The notes: generated by a model from the sequence alone, not told the origin. Numbered from the stretch's first letter, positions 43,040 to 52,350 are shown. The stretch is 64,000 nucleotides of DNA from an uncultured Bacteroidales bacterium (GCA_937877455.1 CALFIU010000053.1:17383-81382); one strand, 5' to 3'. A program made the numbers and translations.

Positions 43040-44941
43040 TTAGTATGCTCTTTCTTTTCTACCTTCCATAAAATTGATAAACGAACGGTTGGCTACGCTG
43101 TTGCCGCCAGGCGTTGGATAATCGCCTGTAAAATACCAATCACCGCTGTGATTAGGTAAGGCAACATGAAGATTTTCAACTGTTTGGTAAACTACCTCCA
43201 CTTCTGAATTTATCTCAGATGTTGTTAGCAATTCTGCAATTTTTTTGTTTATTTGTTCAATAGTAAATGGCTCGTAAATCTCTTTAACTCTGTTTTTTAC
43301 GTTTTCTTTAAGGAGATCTTCATCAGCTTTACATTCTTGGTAAACACGCTCAATAACATCTTGCATGTTGTTTTCTTTAAGCAAAGCGAGTGCAGCCCTA
43401 AAAGCGATAAAATCTTCAAGACGCGCCATATCTATGCCATAACAATCGGGATAGCGAATTTGTGGAGCCGATGACACTATAACTATTTTCTTAGGATGCA
43501 GTCTATCAAGTATTTTTATTATACTCTGTTTTAGAGTTGTACCACGAACAATAGAGTCATCTATTATCACAAGATTGTCAACATCTGGAACAATAGAGCC
43601 GTACGAAATATCGTAAACATGTTTTACCATGTCGTCGCGGTCGGCATCTTGGGTTATAAAAGTGCGTAATTTAATGTCCTTTATTGCAATTTTTTCAATT
43701 CTTGGACGACGATTTAGAATTTGTCGTATTTCCTCGTTAGAAAGTGTTGCCGCATTTTCTGTAATTTGTTTTATTTGGCTCTCTTTGATATAATTTTCGG
43801 CAGCGAAAATCATTCCGTAGTATGCTGTTTCGGCAGTGTTTGGTATGTAAGACAGCACAGTGTTGTCCATATCATAGTTTACAGCTTTAAGAACGTCGGG
43901 GAAAATAAGTTCACCAAGTTTTTTTCGTTCTCGATAGATTTCGCTATCATTTCCTCTCGAAAAATATATTCTTTCAAAAGAACACTGACTTTCTTTTTCT
44001 GGTTCGCGAATGTTTTCTTCGGATATACGTCCATCACGCCTTACAATAAACGCATTGCCAGGTTTCAGTTCCTTAACTTGATTGAAGTCGGCATCAAAAA
44101 CAGTTTGAATAACTGGTCTTTCGCTTGCCACAACTGCCACTTCATCATCGTGATAATAAAATGCTGGTCTAATGCCCCAAGGGTCGCGCATAACAAACGC
44201 ATCACCATGTCCGAGTATTCCGCCGATGACATATCCTCCATCCCAACGTTTTGAGGAACGTTTCAACACGTTAACAAGGTCGAGATTATCTTGTATTAAC
44301 GGAGAACATTGTTGCTTGTCAAAACCTGCTGTTTTGAAATGGAAAAGTGTTTTTTCTACCTCGTCGTTCAAAAAGTGGCTAACATTTTCGAGTATGGTAA
44401 CGGTGTCGGATATTTCTGATGGATGTTGCCCAATCGACAAAAGATGATTAAATACTTCACTTACATTGGTAAGATTAAAATTTCCAGCCAAGGCTAAACA
44501 TCTTGATTTCCAGTTGCTAAGCCTCATAACAGGGTGAACATTCTTAATGTTATTTTTGCCGTATGTGCCATATCTAAGATGTCCAAGCATTACCTCTCCT
44601 ATAAACGGCATATTTTCTATTATTTGTCCTGGGCTTGAAACCAATGCTGGCGACTCAGAAGACAATTTTTCTTGTGCATGTTTTATACCGTCAAACACTT
44701 CGCGAATTGGTTCGTGCTTGTTGGAGCGTTCACGAAAAATAAATTCCTTACCCGGCACAGAGTTTAGTTTTACGGATACTACTCCTGCACCATCTTGCCC
44801 ACGATTGTGTTGTTTTTCCATCATGAGATACAATTTGTGCATGCCATAACTAAGGCTTCCGTATTTTTCGAGATAATATTCGAGGGGTTTCAATAAGCGG
44901 AGAAACGCAATTCCGCATTCATGTTTAATAGGATCGCTCAT
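43040..44941 (-). CDS. Long PurF-like amidophosphoribosyltransferase
   Basis: A 633-residue protein. The N-terminal Ntn-type glutamine amidotransferase domain has its Cys at position 9 (MSDPIKHECGIAFLRLL), then an insertion before MEKQHNRGQDGAGVV, the counterpart of QHRGQEAAG in PurF. The phosphoribosyltransferase part carries the PRPP motif NLVIIDDSIVRGTTLKQSI and SSAPQIRYPDCYGIDM. The C-terminus extends beyond canonical PurF (~470-500 residues) and ends with HSGDWYFTGDYPTPGGNSVANRSFINF. The family would form phosphoribosylamine from PRPP and glutamine, the first step of purine synthesis. The extra length suggests a paralogue that may not be the main PurF. It lies 6 bases downstream of hisS. 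Confidence 0.87.
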   Translation of the reverse strand: MSDPIKHECGIAFLRLLKPLEYYLEKYGSLSYGMHKLYLMMEKQHNRGQDGAGVVSVKLNSVPGKEFIFRERSNKHEPIREVFDGIKHAQEKLSSESPALVSSPGQIIENMPFIGEVMLGHLRYGTYGKNNIKNVHPVMRLSNWKSRCLALAGNFNLTNVSEVFNHLLSIGQHPSEISDTVTILENVSHFLNDEVEKTLFHFKTAGFDKQQCSPLIQDNLDLVNVLKRSSKRWDGGYVIGGILGHGDAFVMRDPWGIRPAFYYHDDEVAVVASERPVIQTVFDADFNQVKELKPGNAFIVRRDGRISEENIREPEKESQCSFERIYFSRGNDSEIYRERKKLGELIFPDVLKAVNYDMDNTVLSYIPNTAETAYYGMIFAAENYIKESQIKQITENAATLSNEEIRQILNRRPRIEKIAIKDIKLRTFITQDADRDDMVKHVYDISYGSIVPDVDNLVIIDDSIVRGTTLKQSIIKILDRLHPKKIVIVSSAPQIRYPDCYGIDMARLEDFIAFRAALALLKENNMQDVIERVYQECKADEDLLKENVKNRVKEIYEPFTIEQINKKIAELLTTSEINSEVEVVYQTVENLHVALPNHSGDWYFTGDYPTPGGNSVANRSFINFMEGRKERAY

Positions 44942-44947
44942 TTATTA

Positions 44948-46513
44948 TCAGTTATTTTCAATAGTCAATTCTTCTTTAATTTTTTGGGCAAGACAACTTA
45001 GTTCCACTTCTTTTTGAACCTTTGCCTTCCACTCGTTTTTGTCGGCTATTTTGTCGGCAAGAATTTTTCCAAGTTTAAGGTTTTTAATTGTTGCTGTTCC
45101 TTTCTTGGCTTCATCTTCACCTATTATTACGGCAATTGGACAATTGTTTTTATCAGCGTATGCCATCTGATGTTTTAGCCCACGTTTTGCTCCATAATAT
45201 ATTTCGGTGTTGATACCATTTTTTCTTAAATCGGCTGCTGTTTTTTGATACAAAGGCATAAGATTATCATCAAAAACTACAATTATAACTGCACCTTGTT
45301 GATTTTCAGGTGTTTGACCAGTAAGAGTTAGTAATTCGGCTAAACGGTCAACGCCAATTGATGCACCTGTGGCTGGCACTTTAACGCCAAGCAAATTTTC
45401 AACAAGTCCATCGTATCTTCCTCCACCACAGATACTTCCAACACGTCGTTCTCTTCCTTTTTCGTCGATATATGTTTGCAACGACTCCACTTCGTAGATT
45501 GGACCAGTGTAGTATCCAAGTCCGCGAACCATTCCTGGATCTATTACTGCTACCGTTTCATCATATCCAAGCGATGCAAGTATTGTATCTATCTTTTCAA
45601 GTTCGTCAAGTCCTTCTTTATAAATAGGATTTTGTGCAGCAGGTTTTGATGCAAGCTTTGCCAAAACATCTTTTCGATTACCAAGTTTTTCAAACTCTTT
45701 AATAAATTCCATTATAAGTTTTATGTGGTTATCGCTAAGATTTAGACCTTGAATTTGTGCACCAGACACTTCATCTACTCTTCCTTTGCCAAGTTCTGCA
45801 GCAACATTTTCAGCTCCAATTTTATCAAGTTTATCAATTATGCGCATAACAGCCATTTCTTCTTCTGCACCCGTTATCCCTGCATAACTGAGAAGTCCAT
45901 TAACAATTTTTCTATTATTAATTTTTATACGATATGTGCCACGTTTTAGACCAATGTTTTCGAGTGCGGTGGAAAGTATCATGCAATTTTCGGCATCGGC
46001 TGCTACATCTTCCACACCTACAGAATCAAAGTCCATTTGCCAAAACTCACGAAAACGTCCTGGATCGAGTTTTGCTTCAAATCTAAAAACTGGTCCATAT
46101 TGATAACGTCTGAAAAGATTGGTTTTTCCTTGAATTTCGTTTCTTAGATGCTGTTGCCACAAACTTTCGGCATAAACCCTTGCAAGCGGTGCTGTTAGGT
46201 CGTATCTCATGGCAAGATAATGATTTTCCATCACAACCTTATTTTCTGCATCGCGCATTTCTTTGCCCTTTGTGTCGTAAACTGGTTCTTGTTCGGGGTT
46301 TTTAAAGCTATAAACACCTTGCGCAACGCTGTCGGCATCGGGAAGATATTTTCCCAAACATTCGGCGTATTCTAATATTGGGGTGTCTAAGCGGCTAAAA
46401 CCGAAACTTTTGTAAACCTCTTCGGCACGGTTTATTATAAACTGCCGTAAATAATTTTGATTTGGGGATATGTCTCTAAATCCCTTGACTTTTTGCGGAA
46501 CTATGCCTCTCAT
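44948..46513 (-). CDS. hisS: Histidyl-tRNA synthetase
   Basis: A 521-residue class II synthetase starting at ATG 46513; an in-frame ATG 25 codons upstream adds a non-homologous lead and is rejected. The N-terminus PQKVKGFRDISPNQNYLRQFI is typical. Motif 2 region is FRRYQYGPVFRFEAKLDPGRFREFWQMDFDSVG; the HisRS-specific loops are GLGYYTGPIYEVE and GGGRYDGLVENLLGVKVPATGASIGVDRL. A C-terminal anticodon-binding domain and a ~40-residue Lys/Glu-rich tail follow. It is longer than the E. coli enzyme because of an insertion (residues ~230-300), as in other Bacteroidota HisRS. Confidence 0.96.
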   Translation of the reverse strand: MRGIVPQKVKGFRDISPNQNYLRQFIINRAEEVYKSFGFSRLDTPILEYAECLGKYLPDADSVAQGVYSFKNPEQEPVYDTKGKEMRDAENKVVMENHYLAMRYDLTAPLARVYAESLWQQHLRNEIQGKTNLFRRYQYGPVFRFEAKLDPGRFREFWQMDFDSVGVEDVAADAENCMILSTALENIGLKRGTYRIKINNRKIVNGLLSYAGITGAEEEMAVMRIIDKLDKIGAENVAAELGKGRVDEVSGAQIQGLNLSDNHIKLIMEFIKEFEKLGNRKDVLAKLASKPAAQNPIYKEGLDELEKIDTILASLGYDETVAVIDPGMVRGLGYYTGPIYEVESLQTYIDEKGRERRVGSICGGGRYDGLVENLLGVKVPATGASIGVDRLAELLTLTGQTPENQQGAVIIVVFDDNLMPLYQKTAADLRKNGINTEIYYGAKRGLKHQMAYADKNNCPIAVIIGEDEAKKGTATIKNLKLGKILADKIADKNEWKAKVQKEVELSCLAQKIKEELTIENN

Positions 46514-46553
46514 GATACGATTTTTATTTTTGGCAAAATTATAAAATTTTTGT

Positions 46554-49500
46554 TTAAAAATCCAGACCGAGCGAAAAATAAAACACACGTGGCAATATTA
46601 TTTTACCTTCAATGCCCCAAGCCCAGTCGAAACGCATAAAATAGCCGAGAATAGTTGTTCTAAAACCAAATCCATAACCGCATACAATATTTGGTCTATC
46701 AACGTAAACTGTCATATCAACTGGGTAACCTTCTACCTCATAACTTCCGTAGGCATTTTCTTCTTTCATAGGTACAAAGCCTTTCCAAGCTGTACCGGCA
46801 TCAAAAAAGCCACAAAGTTGAAAATCGTTAATTATTTTTGAGTTGAGTGGGCGATTGGCTAAATAACTAAACAAAGGCCATCTTATCTCGTTGTTTACCA
46901 GAGCAAAAGAGTTGCCATTGCGACAATTTTGAATAAATCCTCGCATATTGGTTGCAACGGCTTGATATATATAGTTTTCTGAGTCATCTATCTTTATTGA
47001 TTGGTCGAACATAGACGACACGTTGGATGAAAATTTTGTCCAATTGTCAACACCTCCAAGATAATAAATTATCTTACCCGAGCCAAACGATGTTCCGTAT
47101 GCAAAGCGTGTTGCAAAAATCATGTTACGATGTATTTTTTGGTAATATCTTAAATCACAACCCCATGCTGAAATTATATCATAACGACCTTCAACTTGTT
47201 GGTATAATTCGCTCCACACCTTATATTTTAGTCCACTTTGTATATTGGTACAAAGTTTTATGGTATTATCGAAAACATATTCTACCTTTGCTTTTGCAAA
47301 TACTTGATACTGTGCATCTTGATTAAGGTATTGATAATCTGTAACAAGATATTTGGCTTTATCGTAACGCAATCCCACTTGTCCTTTTAGTGCGGATGTC
47401 TGGTTAAAAGGCCAACTTAACGCAAAAATTCCTTCATTTGTAATAATTTTTAAAAGAGAATATCCATCATCATTGCGATAAGAGTAGCGATGAAAAATAT
47501 ATTGTTTATCAAGTCGATGTTTTAAATCTTCAAAAGTAAAATAATACTCGTAACTATCAAGATTGCCACCAACTCTCATTGCGGCGGTTAGTCTGTAATC
47601 TTCAAACAAATCTTTTGTTCCTATTTTGAAAAAAACATTAATTCCGGGATTAAAATAATAAGGTCCACCAGTAAACGCTTGATATGATTGGTTCATTGAT
47701 GAAAAATCTACTTGACTTACAAGATAATCGGTATAAAATGTTGTAAAATACAGCCGTTGACGTGGACGTTCAATTTGCTCTCCAAGATGTCTGTCTTTTA
47801 GATTTTGTCCATAAAATATATATTGATAGGCAAGATTTTTTTCTTCCTCAAAAGTGTAATTAGAAATATTAATTTTACCGCTGTCTGGCGGTGTAAGGTT
47901 TTTGGGCGGATTGGCTACAATGCTATCAATCCGTTGTTTTTCTAATTCTGCCTTATGTTTTTTTACTAATTCTAAACTATCTCTCTTATGAAAATGGCGC
48001 AACTGTTTTGCTCTAAAAAAAGTAGGATTAAGTTCACCTACATCACGTTTAGACGTTGTTTGACTAATAATTGAATATCGAGCATTGTTACGAAAAATCA
48101 TGTCGTTTTTTCCATTTTTACTATCGGCATTAAAACTTATAATGCTGTGTTCATAATTGGATATTGGAGCATTTTTATTAACAAATCGATAATGTACTGC
48201 CGTATCTATTGATGCAATTACACTATCGTGTAACGATGAATATATGTTTATAACACCATTTTTGTCGCTAAGATAGGTGTAAGAGTCTTTCCCTATTTGA
48301 AAAGGCGATGTTTCGTTTTCGTATTTTGTATTGGTTACACGATGTAACGTTTTTGATTTGGTTTTATAATCATAAATAAAAAGGTCGTAATTATTTGAAG
48401 TTTTAAGATGGCGATCAGGTTTTTCTTCTACAAGAGTATCACTAAGCCTATTGGACGAAAATATTATCTTGGTGGAATTGTCGGCAAATCTTGGTTTAAT
48501 ATCATCGGCAAGGTCTTTGGTTATGCGTTCAAATGCCCCCGAACCGATGTTGAGTACCACAATATCAATATTTCCTTCCATTTGTACACTCATAACTGCC
48601 GAAAGTCCATCATCGGAGTAGGACATTGAAAACACCTTATCGAATTTTGGAAGCATTTTTCTTGTCAGCGAACCACTTCCAACATTGTATTGATATAAAT
48701 AAACATAACTTTCTTCTTCGGTTACAAAACTTAGTATTTTAGAACTTGGATGCCATGCGCCAACAGGAAATGAATAATCTGTTATTTGTTGTATTTTTTG
48801 TTCGCGAACAAGAATTTTTTTCGTGTTTTCTTCTGTGTTATCACGCAAAAAAATCTTATATTTTCCCAATATGTTGGTTGTATAAAAGGTATATTTGCCA
48901 TCAGGAGATGTTGCTGCATGGTCGTAAACTATATTTTTTCTTGGTTTTTCTACTATTTTTACACTGTCGGGCAACTGAGATGTGCCGTTTTGCTTTGAAA
49001 ATTTATTAGTATAATATTCTCGCCATTCAGGAATTAACCCTTTAACCTTTCTATTAAGTACTTGCGAAAACGCATTGTTGTAATTTTTGCTTATTCCTGT
49101 AAGATAAATTATTCCTGGAATAGCATCCCTGCCATAAACTTGGTTAATGTAATACCAAAGCGAATAACCTGCCACCTTAGCATCGTCGCCAGTAAGTGTA
49201 TTAAATTGCTTAAATTTCTTGCTTGTAACACCGTCTTTAATTTTATCCTCTATGTCGGCGTTCCATTGCCAAGCCGTATATGCTGCCAAACCCTTTTCAA
49301 ACCATTCGGGTAATGAAATAACCATCGAATTTGTTATCTTGTTGCGTAAATTGGAGCCATATAGCATGTCGTTAATCATTAATGTTGCAATAGCCTCTCG
49401 AATTTGAGCATCGTATGCAGCGTGGTCTTTTTCAAAATATAAAAATACTTTGTTGTCAATTATTTTTGTAACACCTCCAATATTTGTTGCTTCGTCTTCT

Positions 49501-49829
49501 GTTTTAAGACCAATATTACTTTGACGAAAATCGGTTAATCTATTGAAAACCAAAAATATAATCCGTTTTTTTATAGAACGACCAAAAAATTTTTCCATTT
49601 CAGGAATTATTTGCTGCACTCTGTCAGATGTGTATTGAGCAAGGTCTTTGCCTTGTTGATAATAATATGTGTCGAACTTTGGATAACGGTAATAAAACCA
49701 TTCAAACTCAGAATACTGTACGCGATTTTGCCCAAAATTCATTTGATGTCCATTATAAAATTGTGCATCAGCAAAATAAGGTGCTATTATAAAAAAAAGC
49801 GCAAAAAACGCTACATAAACATTTTTCAT
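46554..49829 (-). CDS. TolB-like propeller / beta-barrel outer-membrane protein
   Basis: A 1091-residue protein with a signal peptide (~1-22, FADA-QF). Residues ~25-260 resemble a degenerate metallopeptidase-like domain (QQIIPEMEKFFGRSIKKRIIFLVFNRLTDFRQ...ISLPEWFEKGLAAYTAWQW), without an HExxH zinc motif that I can see. Residues ~300-590 carry TolB-type WD40 repeats (SPDGKYTFYTTNILGKYKIFLRD, KPRFADNSTKIIFSSNRLSDT). From ~680 onward the sequence is a transmembrane barrel ending in Phe (YFSLGLDF), typical of BAM substrates. It is a known Bacteroidota architecture of unknown function. It lies 2 bases downstream of birA and 40 upstream of hisS, in one run. Confidence 0.85.
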   Translation of the reverse strand: MKNVYVAFFALFFIIAPYFADAQFYNGHQMNFGQNRVQYSEFEWFYYRYPKFDTYYYQQGKDLAQYTSDRVQQIIPEMEKFFGRSIKKRIIFLVFNRLTDFRQSNIGLKTEDEATNIGGVTKIIDNKVFLYFEKDHAAYDAQIREAIATLMINDMLYGSNLRNKITNSMVISLPEWFEKGLAAYTAWQWNADIEDKIKDGVTSKKFKQFNTLTGDDAKVAGYSLWYYINQVYGRDAIPGIIYLTGISKNYNNAFSQVLNRKVKGLIPEWREYYTNKFSKQNGTSQLPDSVKIVEKPRKNIVYDHAATSPDGKYTFYTTNILGKYKIFLRDNTEENTKKILVREQKIQQITDYSFPVGAWHPSSKILSFVTEEESYVYLYQYNVGSGSLTRKMLPKFDKVFSMSYSDDGLSAVMSVQMEGNIDIVVLNIGSGAFERITKDLADDIKPRFADNSTKIIFSSNRLSDTLVEEKPDRHLKTSNNYDLFIYDYKTKSKTLHRVTNTKYENETSPFQIGKDSYTYLSDKNGVINIYSSLHDSVIASIDTAVHYRFVNKNAPISNYEHSIISFNADSKNGKNDMIFRNNARYSIISQTTSKRDVGELNPTFFRAKQLRHFHKRDSLELVKKHKAELEKQRIDSIVANPPKNLTPPDSGKINISNYTFEEEKNLAYQYIFYGQNLKDRHLGEQIERPRQRLYFTTFYTDYLVSQVDFSSMNQSYQAFTGGPYYFNPGINVFFKIGTKDLFEDYRLTAAMRVGGNLDSYEYYFTFEDLKHRLDKQYIFHRYSYRNDDGYSLLKIITNEGIFALSWPFNQTSALKGQVGLRYDKAKYLVTDYQYLNQDAQYQVFAKAKVEYVFDNTIKLCTNIQSGLKYKVWSELYQQVEGRYDIISAWGCDLRYYQKIHRNMIFATRFAYGTSFGSGKIIYYLGGVDNWTKFSSNVSSMFDQSIKIDDSENYIYQAVATNMRGFIQNCRNGNSFALVNNEIRWPLFSYLANRPLNSKIINDFQLCGFFDAGTAWKGFVPMKEENAYGSYEVEGYPVDMTVYVDRPNIVCGYGFGFRTTILGYFMRFDWAWGIEGKIILPRVFYFSLGLDF

Positions 49830-49831
49830 AT

Positions 49832-50599
49832 TTAAAAACCTATTGTATTTTTTTGTTGTTCAGGAACAACAAGTTCTATTTCTTTAAAATCATATACTCC
49901 AGTCTCGCCACTTTCAGCATTTTCTACAGTAAGCAATCCTCTATTATCAACATTTTTTATAATACCTTTAAAAAAAACTCCATTAGCACGATAAATAAGA
50001 GTTTTTTCAAGTCCAAGTAAATTTTCAAGGTATTTTTTATGCAATTCATTAGGATTTTTTTCTGCATCGGTTAATTTTTGCTCCAAAATTTTACACAACG
50101 TTTCAAATTCTTCATCGAGATTATAATTTTTTTTTGTAAGTAGCGACATTGACACTGGATTTGGCAAGCTTTCTGGAAAAACTTTTTGATTAATGTTAAG
50201 ACCAATTCCAACAATGCAATGCTTTATAAAACGTCCAGAAACAGCATTTTCGATAAGCATACCACAAGTTTTTCTCATTCCGCAATAAATATCGTTTGGC
50301 CATTTTATCTTTACATCAGGCAAACCTCGACTTTTTAGATAATCTGCCACGGATAATGCTGCGGCTTGCAAAATAAAAAACTGGTCTGAAGCAAGAACTT
50401 TTTTAGGGAAAAAAACATAACTAAACATTAGATTTTCGGCATTATTACTACGCCAAACATTTCCGCGCTGTCCGCGTCCATCGGTTTGATAGTCAGCTCT
50501 TACCACAAACGAACTATTTTGCTCAACTAATCCACCATCAAGAAGACGTGCAGCCTCATCGTTGGTGCTGTCTATAACCTTGTAATACTTAACTTCCAT
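49832..50599 (-). CDS. birA: Biotin--[acetyl-CoA-carboxylase] ligase, catalytic domain only
   Basis: A 255-residue protein from the ATG at 50599. The upstream ATG at 50632 falls on the promoter's -7 element, so it cannot be the start of this transcript. Motifs are YYKVIDSTNDEAARLL, the biotinyl-AMP loop DGRGQRGNVWRS (GRGRRGR type), KIKWPNDIY, GMLIENAVSG and IVGIGLNINQ. It transfers biotin to the carboxylase carrier lysine. The N-terminal winged-helix repressor domain of E. coli BirA is absent, so it should not regulate transcription. It is the first gene of the run to the PurF-like gene. Confidence 0.93.
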   Translation of the reverse strand: MEVKYYKVIDSTNDEAARLLDGGLVEQNSSFVVRADYQTDGRGQRGNVWRSNNAENLMFSYVFFPKKVLASDQFFILQAAALSVADYLKSRGLPDVKIKWPNDIYCGMRKTCGMLIENAVSGRFIKHCIVGIGLNINQKVFPESLPNPVSMSLLTKKNYNLDEEFETLCKILEQKLTDAEKNPNELHKKYLENLLGLEKTLIYRANGVFFKGIIKNVDNRGLLTVENAESGETGVYDFKEIELVVPEQQKNTIGF

Positions 50600-50629
50600 A
50601 ACACGAAAACTATGTTTACTTTGTTTGTG

Positions 50630-50661
50630 CAAAATTAATTCTACCGTTTTTTTTTTGCAAA
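50630..50661 (-). promoter_or_regulatory. Promoter of the birA-led operon
   Basis: On the minus strand, TTTG (50658-50661), 20 bases, TAATTTTG (50630-50637), an exact consensus match, 30 bases upstream of the birA ATG at 50599. Confidence 0.78.
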
Positions 50662-51021
50662 TTTTTATTTTGATTTTATGTTACAAAATATAAAATACCT
50701 CAATTCCTCAATTAAAAATAAAAAATGGCAAAATAGATTTTGAACATAATCCCGAAAAAGTTGATAATACAAAAAAGCGCAAAACAACAACTTTTTGTAG
50801 GATATTTTTATTGAGGACTATTCCTATGGATACACCTTCTACCAACAGCGTAACAATATAAAAATGAGTACTGAAACTGACAGACGTATCAATTTATAAC
50901 AACCGTTCCCGAAATAAAACTTCAAAACTGCGGGCTTCGTCGCCGTTACGAGTGGCTCGCCCATTCTAATGAAATTGACGGGAGATAATAAAAAAAAATA
51001 TAAAATTACAAAAAATATATT
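50662..51021. other. Gene-free stretch with a solitary element terminus
   Basis: No ORF with a convincing start. It contains a 9-bp perfect inverted repeat (AAAAAGTTG near 50756 with CAACTTTTT near 50789) and, at 50963-50980, ATTCTAATGAAATTGACG preceded by a GCCC end, matching the right terminus of the element at 42605-42806. No matching left end was found, so it may be a decayed or single-ended copy. Confidence 0.5.
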
Positions 51022-51029
51022 TATTTTTG
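51022..51029 (+). promoter_or_regulatory. -7 element for yaaA
   Basis: TATTTTTG, 30 bases upstream of the ATG at 51060. It overlaps an in-frame TTG at 51027, which excludes that upstream start. Confidence 0.5.
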
Positions 51030-51059
51030 TACGCATTAATCTTAAAAACTACAAGGAAA

Positions 51060-51836
51060 ATGTTAACGTTAGTATCACCGTCCAAAACTGTATCACTTGC
51101 AGAAGTACCACAATGTAAAGTTTCTAACTTTACTACTCCACAATATAGCAACGAAGCCGCGATTATAACTGGATTATTAAAAACCAAATCAATAGAACAA
51201 CTTGCTTGGACGTTAAATTGTTCTTACGGAGTAGCCGAAAAACAAAAAGTAATGCTCGAAAATTGGTATCCAACAACAGAAATCGACAACGGAACAATAA
51301 CCATATCTGTTTTTGACGACTTTAACCGCTCCATAGATCTTACTTCTTGGAAAAATGAAGATTTTGAATTTATTCAAGATAAAATGGGCATATTATCCAG
51401 TTTATACGGCTATTTGCGCCCTCTCGACATAATAACCCCATACGTTCTACCAATGGACACCATACTACATACCACTCGTGGCAAACGTATATTTGAATAT
51501 TGGGAAGCTGTAAACTCGTCTCACTTAGAAAAACTGCTGAAAGAAACCAACGAAACAGAAATCCTTAACCTACTTACCGTAATAGGACGACGTGCGATAA
51601 AATTGCCAAAAACTGGTATAAAAATATACGAAGTAACATTTGCCGAAATAAAAAATGGTAAAAAAAATAATACTGCAAGTTGGCGGCTCAACAAAGTTAG
51701 ATCAAATCTTGTGGAATATATAGCCAAAAACAAGATAGACAAAGCAGATAAAATAAAAAAATTTGAATTTGAAAGTTTCAAATATAGCAAAGAACTATCA
51801 CATGAAACACAAATATTTTTTGTACGCAATGTTTGA
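51060..51836 (+). CDS. yaaA: YaaA family protein (peroxide stress resistance)
   Basis: A 258-residue protein from ATG 51060. It matches the YaaA/UPF0246 (DUF328) family: MLTLVSPSKTVSL at the N-terminus, ALNC-like LAWTLNCSYGVAEKQKVMLENWYP, FDDFNRSIDLTSW, MGILSSLYGYLRPLDIITPYVLPMDT and the C-terminal VTFAEIKNGKKNN. In E. coli YaaA limits intracellular iron and DNA damage under hydrogen peroxide. The family adopts a DNA-binding fold. No signal peptide, so cytoplasmic. It stands alone with its own -7 element. Confidence 0.93.
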   Translation: MLTLVSPSKTVSLAEVPQCKVSNFTTPQYSNEAAIITGLLKTKSIEQLAWTLNCSYGVAEKQKVMLENWYPTTEIDNGTITISVFDDFNRSIDLTSWKNEDFEFIQDKMGILSSLYGYLRPLDIITPYVLPMDTILHTTRGKRIFEYWEAVNSSHLEKLLKETNETEILNLLTVIGRRAIKLPKTGIKIYEVTFAEIKNGKKNNTASWRLNKVRSNLVEYIAKNKIDKADKIKKFEFESFKYSKELSHETQIFFVRNV

Positions 51837-51905
51837 AAATTAGCATCGCTGCGTTAATTTTTTATTAATTAACACAAAAATTTAATAAAAGTTAAAAAAC
51901 TATAA

Positions 51906-51913
51906 TATCTTTG
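51906..51913 (+). promoter_or_regulatory. -7 element for the CBM48 protein gene
   Basis: TATCTTTG, an exact match, 47 bases upstream of the ATG at 51961. No clear -33 TTTG. Confidence 0.6.
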
Positions 51914-51960
51914 CGCGGTAACAAGTTGGAAAATAAATTATAACAACTAAATATATAAAA

Positions 51961-52332
51961 ATGAGCATTAAAAAAGAAGTCGTGAAAAGCGCAAAAGGAA
52001 AAAAAGGAGCAGTTCCATCTGTATCCAAAACAAAAGTAACATTCACTATCCCAAAAGAAGAAGTTGACTCAAAAGGTGCAGAACAAGTATTATTACTTGG
52101 CGATTTCAATAATTGGGACAAAAAACAATGCACAGTATTCACAAGAGCAAAATCTGGTCCTGCAGCAAAAATCTACAAAGCGGACCTCGAACTCGAAACT
52201 GGACGTGAATACCAATTTCGTTACCTTTTTGTAAAAGCCGATGGCACAGAAATTTGGGCTAACGAAGCAGAAGCCGACAAACAAGTAATGAACGAATTTG
52301 GTGACAGCCAAAACTCAGTAATTGTTTTGTAA
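51961..52332 (+). CDS. Free-standing CBM48 / AMPK-type glycogen-binding domain protein
   Basis: A 123-residue protein. Residues 1-25 are basic and disordered (SIKKEVVKSAKGKKG). The rest is one CBM48-like beta-sandwich: KVTFTIPKEEVDSKGAEQVLLLGDFNNWDKK, with LLLGDFNNWD the hallmark carbohydrate-binding strand, AKIYKADLELETGREYQFRYLFVKADGTEIWANEAEADKQV and a C-terminal NSVIVL. No catalytic domain and no signal peptide, so it is probably cytoplasmic and may bind glycogen or a glycogen enzyme. Such single-domain proteins occur in other Bacteroidota; their role is not established. A perfect terminator follows. Confidence 0.9.
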   Translation: MSIKKEVVKSAKGKKGAVPSVSKTKVTFTIPKEEVDSKGAEQVLLLGDFNNWDKKQCTVFTRAKSGPAAKIYKADLELETGREYQFRYLFVKADGTEIWANEAEADKQVMNEFGDSQNSVIVL

Positions 52333-52350
52333 CAAAAAACCGGCACACAA

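Noticed and set aside
46514..46588. Extended start of hisS at 46588
   Set aside because: It overlaps the 3' end of the upstream outer-membrane protein gene and adds 25 non-homologous residues before the standard N-terminus.
50600..50632. Extended start of birA at 50632
   Set aside because: The -7 element at 50630-50637 covers that ATG; the start at 50599 gives the normal biotin-ligase N-terminus.
50839..51036. Minus-strand ORF of 65 residues between birA and yaaA
   Set aside because: Covers a gene-free gap with a repeat terminus; hydrophobic low-quality translation and no start context.
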